From Motilimonas eburnea (GTDB lineage: Bacteria; Pseudomonadota; Gammaproteobacteria; Enterobacterales; CBDFNC01), in NCBI RefSeq assembly GCF_021295345.1, contig NZ_JAIMJB010000027.1:1-49888 (forward strand): DNA of 49,888 bases, in the 5' to 3' direction. Positions 18,456 to 26,707 of this stretch are shown one piece after another. The translations under genes and the position numbers were made by a program. Positions within the stretch are counted from its first letter, which is position 1. Each line of letters begins with the position of its first letter. The notes below the pieces were generated by a model, which saw nothing but the letters and a program-made list of their open reading frames with translations, searched no databases and was not told where the DNA came from.

Positions 18456-20588
18456 ATGAAAACAACGAAAAAACGTCTTTCACTGCTATGTTTATTAGCC
18501 ACTGGCGCTTTTATTTCAACGGCATCCGTCGCATCAGAGCCCTTCGCTACCTGTCCAAGTAAGGCTTACTTATTCCAAGGTAACCCTGTCACGGTTTATG
18601 GTGTCAATCTTGTTTCTGGCTCAAACAGCATTTTACAAGACAATACGGGCATGGCTGGCAATATCAACGGCCTGGGGTTTAATGACAACGATAGATACAT
18701 TTATGGCTTTAATACCACCCTGTTTCAAGTCGTGCGGCTAGACCAAGATTTTCAAGCCACGCCTTTAAATGTTTCAGGTCTGCCACAAAACAAAACCTTT
18801 TTTGTCGGTGATGTATTCAATGATACTTATTATCTGTATCGCAAAGGTACCGGCTTTTATCGCATTGATTTATCACCATTAAAGGACGATCCTGCGAGCC
18901 CCTTAGTTGCGGAGCTGATTAATGAGAGCGCCAAACTTAACTTAACTGATTTTGCCTTCCATCCAAAAACCAATCAGTTATACGGGGTAGATAACCAAAC
19001 GGGGATACTTTACCAACTTGATCCCAGTAACGGTAATACCACCCAAATCGGTGACACCCAAGAGCTAGGTACCTTTGGTGCCATGTATTTTGACGTCAAC
19101 GGCTTTTTATATTTATCGCGCAACCAAGATGGCCTGATTTACCGTGTTGATTTATCGACAGAGCAAAAAATCGCATCTGGACAAGTGAAGGCCGTCAAGT
19201 TTGCTGATGGCCCAAGCTCTAACCAAAATGATGGGGCTCGCTGCGCCAATGCGCCCATCATCGACGAAGATACCCCCGCCAATATTGACTTTGGTGATGC
19301 GCCAGCCAGCTATGGGACCAATTTAGCCGATAACGGCGCCCGCCACGAATTAGACCAGCTGACTTGGCTCGGGCTTGATCGCCCTGATGGCGAATATGAC
19401 GGCCCAACGGGTGCCCTTTCTGATGATGAAACAAACCTTGCAGATGAAGATGGCGTTGGCTTTGTTACCGCCCTTGAACCTGGACTAGACAGTGTGATTA
19501 ACGTGCAAGCCTCAACCTCAGCTTACCTATCCGCTTGGTTTGATTGGAATCAAGATGGTGATTTTGCCGATGCGGGAGAGCAAGGTATACAGGACTACCC
19601 TGTCAATGCCGGTCAAAACCCAATCGTGCTTTCGGTACCAGTGGATGCAACAACAGGCAATACGTGGAGCCGGTTTCGGATCAGCCAACAAAGCGGACTC
19701 AATTTCGATGGCGGCGCCAAATCGGGAGAAGTGGAAGATCACGCCATCACTATCACCCCAAGTAATGCTTACCTACGCCATTTCCCTAGCGAAAATGGTT
19801 GGGTCACACTGGCCTTTGAAGATAATTGGCCTCAAATAGCCGACTACGACATGAACGATGTCGTGATGCGCTATCGCATCACCGAAGTCATTGCCGACAA
19901 CCACATTGCTAAGGTGATCGTAGCAGGGCAACTACAAGCACTCGGCGCCAGTTACCCAAGTGGCTTTGCCGTTCGGCTGCCTAACGTCTTGGCTGCCAAT
20001 ATCGCCACCAACAAGCTTCGCATGCAGCATCGCAACCGCATTATCGAGCAAAGTCCAATCGAAGCAGATATGCTTGAAGCCAGCTTTATTATCAGTCCGA
20101 ACCTCAATGATGAAGTGCCAACCGGCTGCGCTTACTATCGTTCACAAATAGATTGTCGACAAGCCTTGGATTTTGATTTCTCACTGAATATCAGTTTCCA
20201 ACAACCCATCCCTTTATCCGAAATGCCAGCAGTGCCTTACGATCCCTTTATTTTTGCAACACCGGGACGATATCACGGCGATGGTTTTGATACCCATCCA
20301 GGGCGAGGATTAGAAATACATTTACCCGACCAAGCTCCAACTGAAAAATTCAACCGTGATTACTACCAAATGTATGACGATACCAGCGATCCCCAAACAG
20401 ACCGTTACTTTAAAACCAACAACAATCTGCCATGGGCGTTAATGATATTTGATAGCTGGCAGTGGCCTAAGGAGCGAGCGGATTTACTCGACGCCTACCC
20501 ACAATTTAGGGATTTCACTGAATCCGGTGGGCAACAAAGCCTAGATTGGTTTAAGCCTTCCCATGCTGAACAAGACCATCTTTATTAA
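18456..20588 (+). CDS. Secreted LruC/GEVED-domain protein
   Basis: A 710-aa exported protein. An N-terminal signal peptide (MKTTKKRLSLLCLLATG..., cleavage probably after SVA-SEP) is followed by a beta-propeller-like segment with repeated NxLYGxD and GxLYxLD motifs (about 30-260). Next comes a GEVED domain (about 275-430, DFGDAP...GEVEDHA) and a C-terminal LruC domain (about 440-700, LAFEDNWPxxxDYDMNDVVM). Such proteins are surface or extracellular and often carry acidic Ca-binding-like loops (DWNQDGDF here); their role is unknown. A strong Shine-Dalgarno AGGAGGTGAT precedes the ATG. A lipoprotein gene follows 37 bp later, likely the same transcript. Confidence 0.85.
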   Translation: MKTTKKRLSLLCLLATGAFISTASVASEPFATCPSKAYLFQGNPVTVYGVNLVSGSNSILQDNTGMAGNINGLGFNDNDRYIYGFNTTLFQVVRLDQDFQATPLNVSGLPQNKTFFVGDVFNDTYYLYRKGTGFYRIDLSPLKDDPASPLVAELINESAKLNLTDFAFHPKTNQLYGVDNQTGILYQLDPSNGNTTQIGDTQELGTFGAMYFDVNGFLYLSRNQDGLIYRVDLSTEQKIASGQVKAVKFADGPSSNQNDGARCANAPIIDEDTPANIDFGDAPASYGTNLADNGARHELDQLTWLGLDRPDGEYDGPTGALSDDETNLADEDGVGFVTALEPGLDSVINVQASTSAYLSAWFDWNQDGDFADAGEQGIQDYPVNAGQNPIVLSVPVDATTGNTWSRFRISQQSGLNFDGGAKSGEVEDHAITITPSNAYLRHFPSENGWVTLAFEDNWPQIADYDMNDVVMRYRITEVIADNHIAKVIVAGQLQALGASYPSGFAVRLPNVLAANIATNKLRMQHRNRIIEQSPIEADMLEASFIISPNLNDEVPTGCAYYRSQIDCRQALDFDFSLNISFQQPIPLSEMPAVPYDPFIFATPGRYHGDGFDTHPGRGLEIHLPDQAPTEKFNRDYYQMYDDTSDPQTDRYFKTNNNLPWALMIFDSWQWPKERADLLDAYPQFRDFTESGGQQSLDWFKPSHAEQDHLY

Positions 20589-20625
20589 GCATAAGCAGCA
20601 ATCAACTGAATAAGAGGACACAAGT

Positions 20626-21171
20626 ATGAAAACGATACCGCTACCCCATCTTCCATTAAGTTTGCTGTTAATCCTTGCGCTTACCGCTTGCGGAGGCGGA
20701 AGTGGCGGCGGCAGCGATGAAGCCACTCAATCCACGTTACCAACGGTGACACCCACGGTAACACCTACAGTGACGCCAACGCCACCCGTCACACCCGCTC
20801 CAAGTCCTGGGACCACTAGCGCACCAGCGCAAAGCGGGCAAACGACGCAAGATCTTATCGCGCCCGCTGATTTCAATTTCGCCCCCGACCAACAGGTCAC
20901 CCTAAAAGTTGAACTTAATGAACTTATCGGGCAAAGAGCGTATTTTTCGCTATATCAAGACTATCACCAACATCAAGATGGAAGCTTGAGCCCTCACTAT
21001 GGTAGTCGAATTGTGGCTACCGACATATCGCAGGGTAAACTCAATACTCAGTTATCATTAACCAAAGACCAAGGCAGTTACCTAGCCGAAATATGGTTTT
21101 ACGATGGCCGAGCTCCCCTACAACAAGTTCTTCAGGTCGAACAAAGTCAGCTTATTTGGCCTTCGCCATAG
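20626..21171 (+). CDS. Hypothetical lipoprotein partnered with the LruC protein
   Basis: A 181-aa protein with a lipoprotein signal peptide ending in the lipobox LTAC, then a glycine/serine stretch (GGGSGGGS) and a Thr/Pro-rich linker with VTPT repeats (about 40-65). The compact C-terminal domain (about 75-180) is beta-rich and not recognised. The linker suggests a domain held off the membrane. Its closeness to the LruC gene suggests an anchor or partner at the cell surface, which is inference. Confidence 0.75.
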   Translation: MKTIPLPHLPLSLLLILALTACGGGSGGGSDEATQSTLPTVTPTVTPTVTPTPPVTPAPSPGTTSAPAQSGQTTQDLIAPADFNFAPDQQVTLKVELNELIGQRAYFSLYQDYHQHQDGSLSPHYGSRIVATDISQGKLNTQLSLTKDQGSYLAEIWFYDGRAPLQQVLQVEQSQLIWPSP

Positions 21172-21492
21172 GGACCAAACAAGGGCTCCCGAACTTAATA
21201 AGCAACGGAGCCTTATCTCTAAACCTTATCAAGATCACATTTTTCACCCTTCAGTCGTCATTAAAATGTCATGACAAACGGTAAAAATAAGCGACCAGTC
21301 GACAAAATAGCGCGATAAATGGTTAGCCAACCTAAAGCACAGGTTTGCTTTGTGAGACATTTGCCATAGCGAGCGTGAGCATAAAACCTTTTTAACCTAA
21401 GACAAGCTTGTTTTATAGCATCACGAAAAGCCCTCACTATTATTAAAAATAATTAGAATACATAAACTTAGATATATACTAAAATTTCCCCA

Positions 21493-21559
21493 TATAGGAT
21501 TACCCCTATATTTTACGTTTTCGGCTATTCCGCCATGGCCAAAAATCCTTATATTTAAT
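21493..21559 (+). promoter_or_regulatory. Promoter and upstream palindrome of CsrB-type RNA copy 1
   Basis: An 18-bp palindrome TATAGG-N6-CCTATA (21493-21510) lies 39 bp before a -10-like TATATT/TTTAAT (21550-21559). There is no good -35, as expected for an activator-dependent promoter. The palindrome centre is about 60-65 bp upstream of the likely start. The 6-6-6 architecture resembles the TGTAAG-N6-CTTACA box of GacA/UvrY regulators, with several base changes. The same box occurs at the same distance before copy 2. Confidence 0.65.
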
Positions 21560-21561
21560 CC

Positions 21562-21870
21562 CGCAAGGAAGCAAAGAGACACGAACAGGATGTTTGGTCT
21601 CAATGTCAGATAGGATGTCTGGCAATCAGGAAGATAAAAGGAACACTGCAGGAAGCAGTCAGGGACACCTCCAGGACGGAGACAGAAAACAAATCAGGAT
21701 GGTTTGTTAGGCTAGGATGGCCAACTAAAGGACAACTCACAGGATGTGAGAAACGGAAAAAAACCTAGGGATTAGGTATACAGTCAGGGAGCGCAGGGAG
21801 CACCATACATCAAGGAACTCGATGTTTTGACTACAAGGGGCGATATCTTCGGATATCGCCCCGTTTTTTT
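21562..21870 (+). ncRNA. csrB: CsrB-family regulatory RNA, copy 1
   Basis: An approximately 305-nt RNA packed with CsrA-binding GGA motifs: about 12 AGGA, 4 AGGGA and 2 further GGA, many in or near hairpin loops (for example ACTGCAGGAAGCAGT). It ends in a perfect terminator. No protein frame fits. CsrB-type RNAs sequester the translational regulator CsrA. The 5' end is estimated from the -10-like element. The second copy downstream differs at only three positions. The identity is by pattern and structure, not by a database search. Confidence 0.9.
21837..21870 (+). terminator. Terminator of CsrB-type RNA copy 1
   Basis: A perfect 11-bp stem GGGGCGATATC / GATATCGCCCC with a stable TTCG tetraloop, followed by G and seven Ts. 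Confidence 0.95.
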
Positions 21871-22229
21871 ATTCATGCCCATTTCATTTATCTTAAGCGC
21901 CATCCTGTTTGTACTTGCGGTTTTTTTGCTCTCTATATCTACTACCCTAACCCTACCTTGATACAAAGAAACCACATCGATTGAATATCAATTTGTCATT
22001 GTTTTGTCATGATAAATCAGCAAAATGCCGGCATGAATAAACCTATTTACCGATAAATGGGTATCGCTCTAATTCAACCATCTCCCCTTTGTGAGATATT
22101 AGCCATTCCTCTTGTACGCAATCTGCATTTTATCTATCAGAATAATTTGTTGTTTATTGCTAAAAAAGCCTAGCAAAAAAAATTATACACATTAATTTCA
22201 ACACCTTAAGAATAGCCGCATGATTAGCG

Positions 22230-22296
22230 TATAGGATTTCCCCTATTTTTTATTTTTTCCTTAATCCCCCTAAAGCTAAAAACAGGTATATTTAAT
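22230..22296 (+). promoter_or_regulatory. Promoter and upstream palindrome of CsrB-type RNA copy 2
   Basis: TATAGG-N6-CCTATT (22230-22247), then 39 bp, then the same TATATTTAAT -10-like element (22287-22296). Box, -10 and terminator are each exactly 737 bp from their copy-1 counterparts, although the DNA between box and -10 has diverged. That conservation argues the box is functional. Confidence 0.65.
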
Positions 22297-22298
22297 CC

Positions 22299-22607
22299 CG
22301 CAAGGAAGCAAAGAGACACGAACAGGATGTTTGGTCTCAATGTCAGATAGGATGTCTGGCAATCAGGAAGATAAAAGGAACACTGCAGGAAGCAGTCAGG
22401 GACACCTCCAGGACGGAGACAGAAAACAAATCAGGATGGTTTGTTAGGCTAGGATGGCCAACTAAAGGACAACTCACAGGATGTGAGAAACGGAAAAAAG
22501 CCTAGGGATTAGGTATAAAGTCAGGGAGCGCAGGGAGCACCATACATCAAGGAACTCGATGTTTTGACTATAAGGGGCGATATCTTCGGATATCGCCCCG
22601 TTTTTTT
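22299..22607 (+). ncRNA. csrB: CsrB-family regulatory RNA, copy 2
   Basis: Nearly identical to copy 1 over about 310 nt, with three substitutions (in the AAAAAAG/CC run, near GGTATA, and just before the terminator stem) and no indels. It has the same set of about 18 GGA motifs and the same tetraloop terminator (22574-22607). It is separately promoted and terminated, so the two RNAs are independent transcripts that should titrate CsrA additively. Near-identity suggests recent duplication or gene conversion. Confidence 0.9.
22574..22607 (+). terminator. Terminator of CsrB-type RNA copy 2
   Basis: Identical 11-bp GC/AT stem with TTCG loop and T7 tail. It also faces the convergent metallophosphoesterase gene beyond the tandem array. 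Confidence 0.95.
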
Positions 22608-22675
22608 CTGCTAATAAGTACTGCTCTGAATTCAACAAGCGTAAACCTAACGAAAATCTGCCGATCTGAATGCAA

Positions 22676-22980
22676 ACGACTCAGCCGACCTGAATGCAAA
22701 AAAGAAGTGCCTTTTTTTGCTTTGATTCCCCATTCTGGCCTCAAAGCTCCCATCAACGACTCAGCCGACCTGAATGTAAATAAGAGAGCCTTGTTTGGTT
22801 TTGATTCCCCACTCTGGCCTCAAGGATCCCATCAACGATTCAGCCTGACGAAAATCAGCCGACCTGAATGCAAAAAAAGAGAGCCTTGTTTGGCTTTGAT
22901 TCCCAATTCTAGTCTCAAGGGTCCCATCAACGACTCAGCCGACCTGAATAAAATTAGCCTTGTTTGGCTTTGCTTCAAAT
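22676..22980. repeat. About 80-bp tandem array overlapping the 3' end of the metallophosphoesterase gene
   Basis: Units carrying CAGCCGACCTGAATG, an AGCCTTGTTTGG segment, GATTCCC, and TCCCATCAACGA recur at 22682, 22762, 22856 and 22936. Spacings are 80, 94 and 80 bp; the third gap contains a 14-bp insertion. The last unit encodes the final 16 or so residues and the stop codon of the convergent gene at 22935-23849. The array therefore looks like repeated tandem duplication of a gene 3' end. No inverted-repeat structure dominates, and units vary by several substitutions. Confidence 0.85.
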
Positions 22981-23849
22981 GACCAACGATAGGCTGTCAG
23001 CTTATTATCACCACTGTAATCCGTACAAATGACCTTGTCAGATTGAGGGCTCGGCTTGCCCCTGAGCCAATAATGGCCATTGAAAACCAGCCCATCACGA
23101 CCAAATCCCGTTAAGGGATCACTGATAGGTAAAGTGGGAATATGTTGCTCTTGATCATGGGGAACGAGGGCCAGCTCTCGATAATGCAATGGCTCCGTTA
23201 ACCACCACTTAGCACGGATATCATTGCGTTGGTGGCCATGTTTATCATTGAAAACATAACCCGCAGGCAGTGTCACTTCTGGGCCTTTTAGCAGTTGCTC
23301 AATAGCTTGATACTGCCAGCTATCACGTTGACATGCTTCAAGCCAAACTTGCTCAGGCAGACTGTTATCTGAAGCCAAGATTGGTCTTAATTGAGCAATC
23401 AGAGGTTCAGACCACGCCGCATGGATGAATGCTGCCCCCTCTAGCTCGATAAATAAGGGCAGGCCTTTAAACCAGCTAATCGCCGCTTGATAGGCTTGAG
23501 GGTGATCAGCAAACTCAGCTAAAAATGCCTTATGCTGGACACGATTTTTATTACTGTGTGGACGTAAAAAGCGACTGTGATCATTGGGATCCGGCGTTGC
23601 GAAAGCCACGGCATTAAACTCGTGATTACCCAAGATAACTTGAGCAGAACCTCGTGCGACCATTGCTTGGATAATATCTAATGTAGCGCGTTGCAAAGGG
23701 CCATAATCGATGATGTCACCGATAAAGATGGCTTGACGCTCAGAATGAACAAATCCCCCAGATCGGCGACGATAACCCAACTGCTCAAGTAAAGTAACCA
23801 ACAAATCAGCTCGGCCGTGAACATCGCCAATGACATCGTACCCTTGCAA
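22935..23849 (-). CDS. Calcineurin-like metallophosphoesterase (PrpA/ApaH-like)
   Basis: A 304-aa soluble phosphoesterase of the PPP/ApaH group. Metal-binding motifs in order: GDVHG (8-12), GDIIDYGP (44-51, where many relatives have GDxVDRGP) and GNHEF (74-78), with later histidines (FIHAAW near 150, FNGHYW near 265). The substrate could be a phosphoprotein or a nucleotide such as diadenosine polyphosphate; the sequence does not decide. The start is TTG, supported by GGGAG 7 nt upstream, with no ATG nearby. Its C-terminal residues lie inside a tandem array. Confidence 0.85.
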   Translation of the reverse strand: MQGYDVIGDVHGRADLLVTLLEQLGYRRRSGGFVHSERQAIFIGDIIDYGPLQRATLDIIQAMVARGSAQVILGNHEFNAVAFATPDPNDHSRFLRPHSNKNRVQHKAFLAEFADHPQAYQAAISWFKGLPLFIELEGAAFIHAAWSEPLIAQLRPILASDNSLPEQVWLEACQRDSWQYQAIEQLLKGPEVTLPAGYVFNDKHGHQRNDIRAKWWLTEPLHYRELALVPHDQEQHIPTLPISDPLTGFGRDGLVFNGHYWLRGKPSPQSDKVICTDYSGDNKLTAYRWSFEAKPNKANFIQVG

Positions 23850-23939
23850 TTGCTTACTCCCAAATCCTATTTGCTGTGACTGATATGAGTCAGCTGCTGC
23901 GTGCGCTCACATACTAATAAGGTGTTTCGTGCACGAGTA

Positions 23940-24248
23940 TTATTGATCATTTTTACTGGACGATGCGACCTGATTACTCATCAATTTACGCTCCAACCAC
24001 GTTAGCCAACCCGATGATACAGTAGACGTCACCTGCGCTAGCTGCTGCAATTCCACGTTTTGCTGACGCGTTCGCCTTAACTCATCCTGTAAAGCCAAAT
24101 TATGCTGCACCAAATGATAAAGCGCATGGGGTTTGTGCGCGAACAAATGCTGAACTAATTGTGCCGTTTCAAGGTCAACGTCCATTTGGCGTTCATGACG
24201 CACCCTATCAGCCAAAGCAATAATGGCACTTGCCTGATCAATCGACAT
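23940..24248 (-). CDS. Hypothetical alpha-helical protein (102 aa)
   Basis: Not recognised. ATG at 24248 (MSIDQASAIIALADRV) is preferred over TTG at 24266 because CAGGTGA lies about 7 nt upstream. The protein is all-helical in appearance, with a probable short coiled coil (LALQDELRRTRQQNVELQQLA, split here across residues about 61-81) and a basic/serine-rich tail. No signal peptide. It lies 90 bp upstream of the metallophosphoesterase on the same strand and may be co-transcribed. Confidence 0.65.
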   Translation of the reverse strand: MSIDQASAIIALADRVRHERQMDVDLETAQLVQHLFAHKPHALYHLVQHNLALQDELRRTRQQNVELQQLAQVTSTVSSGWLTWLERKLMSNQVASSSKNDQ

Positions 24249-24328
24249 AAGCGTCACCTGAACCAAGTAAATTAGTACCGAAAAGATCCATTTTGTAATG
24301 AGGATATATATGAATAACAGATAAGATC

Positions 24329-24466
24329 ATGGCTACTCCTAAAAGTGACGGCAACCATGCCAATAAGGACTCCTGTCAACCAACAAAACAGCACGCTAAC
24401 AATGCGAGATTCACCATCGCTGCCGCAAAGAACAAAATGAGCGAAACTGAAGTTAACTTAATATAG
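24329..24466 (+). CDS. Possible 45-aa small ORF in the region before the first HDOD gene
   Basis: An ATG-started frame of 45 codons (MATPKSDGNHANKDSC..., ending TEVNLI) in the 375-bp gap between divergent genes. Its ribosome-binding site is weak. A tiny ORF (ATG at 24311, four codons) with a good GAGG site ends just before it, so translational coupling is conceivable. The rest of the gap is AT-rich and holds the promoter of the HDOD gene, which I cannot place. This may be chance. Confidence 0.25.
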   Translation: MATPKSDGNHANKDSCQPTKQHANNARFTIAAAKNKMSETEVNLI

Positions 24467-24623
24467 CTTAATTGATGAAAACCGATTATTTAGATTGTTT
24501 TTTGCTGATATGTGCACATTATGCTGAATTAGTGAAACAGATCAAGCTACCAGTCATGGTCTATGCTAATCCCATGCTGCTATCATTTAGGTATATTTTC
24601 GATTCAAAGCAGGAAACCACACA

Positions 24624-25451
24624 ATGCAATTAGAAGAAGTTTTCTCCAAACTAAAACAACTCCCAGTCGTTCCCGCTTTATTAGCTGAGCTGATGGAGAG
24701 CTTTGGAGATGACAACGCCCGCATTGATATTCTCGCAAAGAAAATCGCCATGGATCAATCCCTGAGCGCCAAGGTCATCAAAATGGCCAACTCGGCCGCT
24801 TATCGCCGTGGCAAAGAAGTCACTTCAATAGAGCAAGCGGTTATCCGCCTCGGCTTTAATACCATGCGCAGTATCGTTATTGCTTCTGGTATCAGCAGCG
24901 CGTTTCCCGCTACACCTGGCTTTGATAAGAACAAATTTTGGGCCGATACGTTCCGTGTCGCCACCATCGCCAAAGAGCTCGCTAAGCACACTAAGGTTGA
25001 GCCTGAAACTGCCTTTACCTGTGCCATGATGCACAACATAGGTGAGATTTTACTGCAGTCTAGCTTGCCGGAAGAAATGGCCTTAGTGGCCATGTCCATT
25101 GAAAAAGGCGCCAGCCGCATTGAAGCAGAGCGCGAAGTATTGGGCTTTGACTATAGCCAAGTGGGTGTTGAGCTGGCCAAACGCTGGAACTTCTCAACCA
25201 CTTTTATTAATGCCATTGAACATCAATTGGATCCACTGTCATATGAAAATGTATCGTCGGAAGCGATCCTGATCCGCCTTGCGGTGTTTGTCAACTTTGC
25301 TTGGAATGCTGGCGTGCCCGCACAAGCGATTGTCGGCCGCTTTCCAAAAGCCTTGGCCGACTACTTAGAGATAAACCCTGAATCACTCGCTGGTCAGCTA
25401 GATGATTTACAACATCAAGGTAACGAGCTCGCCATGTCCCTAGGGCATTAA
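24624..25451 (+). CDS. HDOD-domain signalling protein (first of pair)
   Basis: A 275-aa protein made almost entirely of an HDOD domain (about 10-215): LPVVPALLAELM, LSAKVIKMANSA, SIEQAVIRLGF, AFTCAMMHNIGE. HDOD proteins are HD-like domains lacking the full catalytic metal set and act in signalling, often beside c-di-GMP enzymes as here. Start ATG has GCAGGA about 9 nt upstream. It is a close paralogue of the gene at 25814 (same length and alignable throughout). Confidence 0.9.
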   Translation: MQLEEVFSKLKQLPVVPALLAELMESFGDDNARIDILAKKIAMDQSLSAKVIKMANSAAYRRGKEVTSIEQAVIRLGFNTMRSIVIASGISSAFPATPGFDKNKFWADTFRVATIAKELAKHTKVEPETAFTCAMMHNIGEILLQSSLPEEMALVAMSIEKGASRIEAEREVLGFDYSQVGVELAKRWNFSTTFINAIEHQLDPLSYENVSSEAILIRLAVFVNFAWNAGVPAQAIVGRFPKALADYLEINPESLAGQLDDLQHQGNELAMSLGH

Positions 25452-25498
25452 TCTGACATTTAAGGCGTTGGCAAAATCCGCTAACGCCAGCCACATAA

Positions 25499-25693
25499 AA
25501 CCTAAGTAGCTATAACGAGTATTTTTTCCTTCACGACCCGGGGATTGACCATCCAAATGAGGCCATTACCTCAGCTTATATGCCCATCAGCCAATCAGAG
25601 CTGAGCCCACTGGTTAGATACGGCAAGCAAAAGCAAACCTCTTACTTAGTCGTCAAGCCTGCCAAGACAAACAATCAGCTTGACGAGATGTGA
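25499..25693 (+). pseudogene. Possible gene remnant between the two HDOD genes
   Basis: A 64-codon open stretch without an ATG start reads like protein (…HDPGIDHPNEAITSAY..., then SYLVVKPAKTNNQLDEM and stop). The 362-bp gap otherwise shows nothing recognisable. It could be the decayed 3' end of a gene once present between the duplicated HDOD genes. Evidence is limited to composition and frame length. Confidence 0.25.
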
Positions 25694-25813
25694 TTTTGTT
25701 CGCAAAAGCTTGCTAGGCTTAAGAAAAAGCAACACTCATAGCTACCAAAACCTGCAAACTGATTAACAATTAAAAGATTGTCACTTACCCCCTACTTTGT
25801 ATTAGAGGCCTAC

Positions 25814-26641
25814 ATGGACATTCAAACACTTTTCAGTCAATTAGATAAGCTGCCGACCATCCCCAAAGTCGTGCAAGAGCTTATTCAAACCTTTAATAAT
25901 GACGATGCGGATATCGTTGGTGTTGCCAAAAAAATCGCTTTAGATCCCGTGATCAGTGCCAAAGTATTACGTTTAGTCAACTCGGCGCATTTTAGTCGCG
26001 GCAAAGAGGTCACGAGCATAGAAGATGCGGTGATCCGCTTAGGTTTCAATACCGTGCGTACCTTAGTCATGGCCTCAGGTATTTCATCTTCATTCAAACA
26101 CTTTGACAGCTTTGACCAAAATGCCTTTTGGGGAGATACCTTCCGCGTCGCCAGCATTGCCAAATCCTTAGCCAAGCAAACCAGTCAACCAGCCGATACC
26201 GCCTTTACCTGCGCCATGTTACATAATCTAGGTGAATTAATAATTTTAATTGCCGACAGCCCAGAAAATGAAGCCGCTATTGCAGCAAAAGTTGACCAAG
26301 GCTTAACCCGGGAAGAAGCCGAGCAACAAGTGCTCGGTTTTAACTATGCTAAGGTTGGCGCTGAGCTAGCAAAACGCTGGAAGTTCTCCGAACATTTTGT
26401 CCACGCCATTGAGGACCAATTAACACCATTAGAAGCAGCGTCTTTTAACTACGAAGCGGGTTTTATCTATATGGCCAGTTTCTTTAACCATGCTTGGCAA
26501 CAGGATTGGAGTGAAGAAGACATTGTAGAGCATTACAACAAGGCCTTGGCAATTCGCCTTGAGCTCACCCTAAGCGATATTCTCAATGCCAAAGAAGCCA
26601 TCTTAGAAGAAAGCAAAGCCCTGACGGATTTGCTTGATTAA
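25814..26641 (+). CDS. HDOD-domain signalling protein (second of pair)
   Basis: A 275-aa HDOD protein, paralogous to its upstream neighbour (LPTIPKVVQELIQ, ISAKVLRLVNSA, RGKEVTSIEDAVIRLGFNT, AFTCAMLHNLGE). ATG at 25814 is chosen because GAGG lies 5 nt upstream; the frame extends to 25778 without a good site. It lies upstream of and convergent with a PAS/GGDEF/EAL gene. Tandem duplication of an HDOD gene next to c-di-GMP enzymes suggests related signalling roles. Confidence 0.9.
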   Translation: MDIQTLFSQLDKLPTIPKVVQELIQTFNNDDADIVGVAKKIALDPVISAKVLRLVNSAHFSRGKEVTSIEDAVIRLGFNTVRTLVMASGISSSFKHFDSFDQNAFWGDTFRVASIAKSLAKQTSQPADTAFTCAMLHNLGELIILIADSPENEAAIAAKVDQGLTREEAEQQVLGFNYAKVGAELAKRWKFSEHFVHAIEDQLTPLEAASFNYEAGFIYMASFFNHAWQQDWSEEDIVEHYNKALAIRLELTLSDILNAKEAILEESKALTDLLD

Positions 26642-26650
26642 AACCATAAA

Positions 26651-26670
26651 AGAGGGCTTGCCGGCCCTCT
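26651..26670 (-). terminator. Terminator hairpin between convergent HDOD and GGDEF/EAL genes
   Basis: AGAGGGC and GCCCTCT form a 7-bp GC-rich stem with a 6-nt loop. On the minus strand the stem runs into TTTTATGGTTTT, so it best terminates the GGDEF/EAL gene. On the plus strand it lacks a T-tract. Confidence 0.7.
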
Positions 26671-26707
26671 GGTTACGACCCATTAGACGCAAAACGCTTT
26701 ACTTGCG

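Noticed and set aside
21421-22982. Small frames (60-91 aa) in the CsrB and tandem-array region
   Set aside because: They run through the RNA genes or repeats on either strand and lack start signals.
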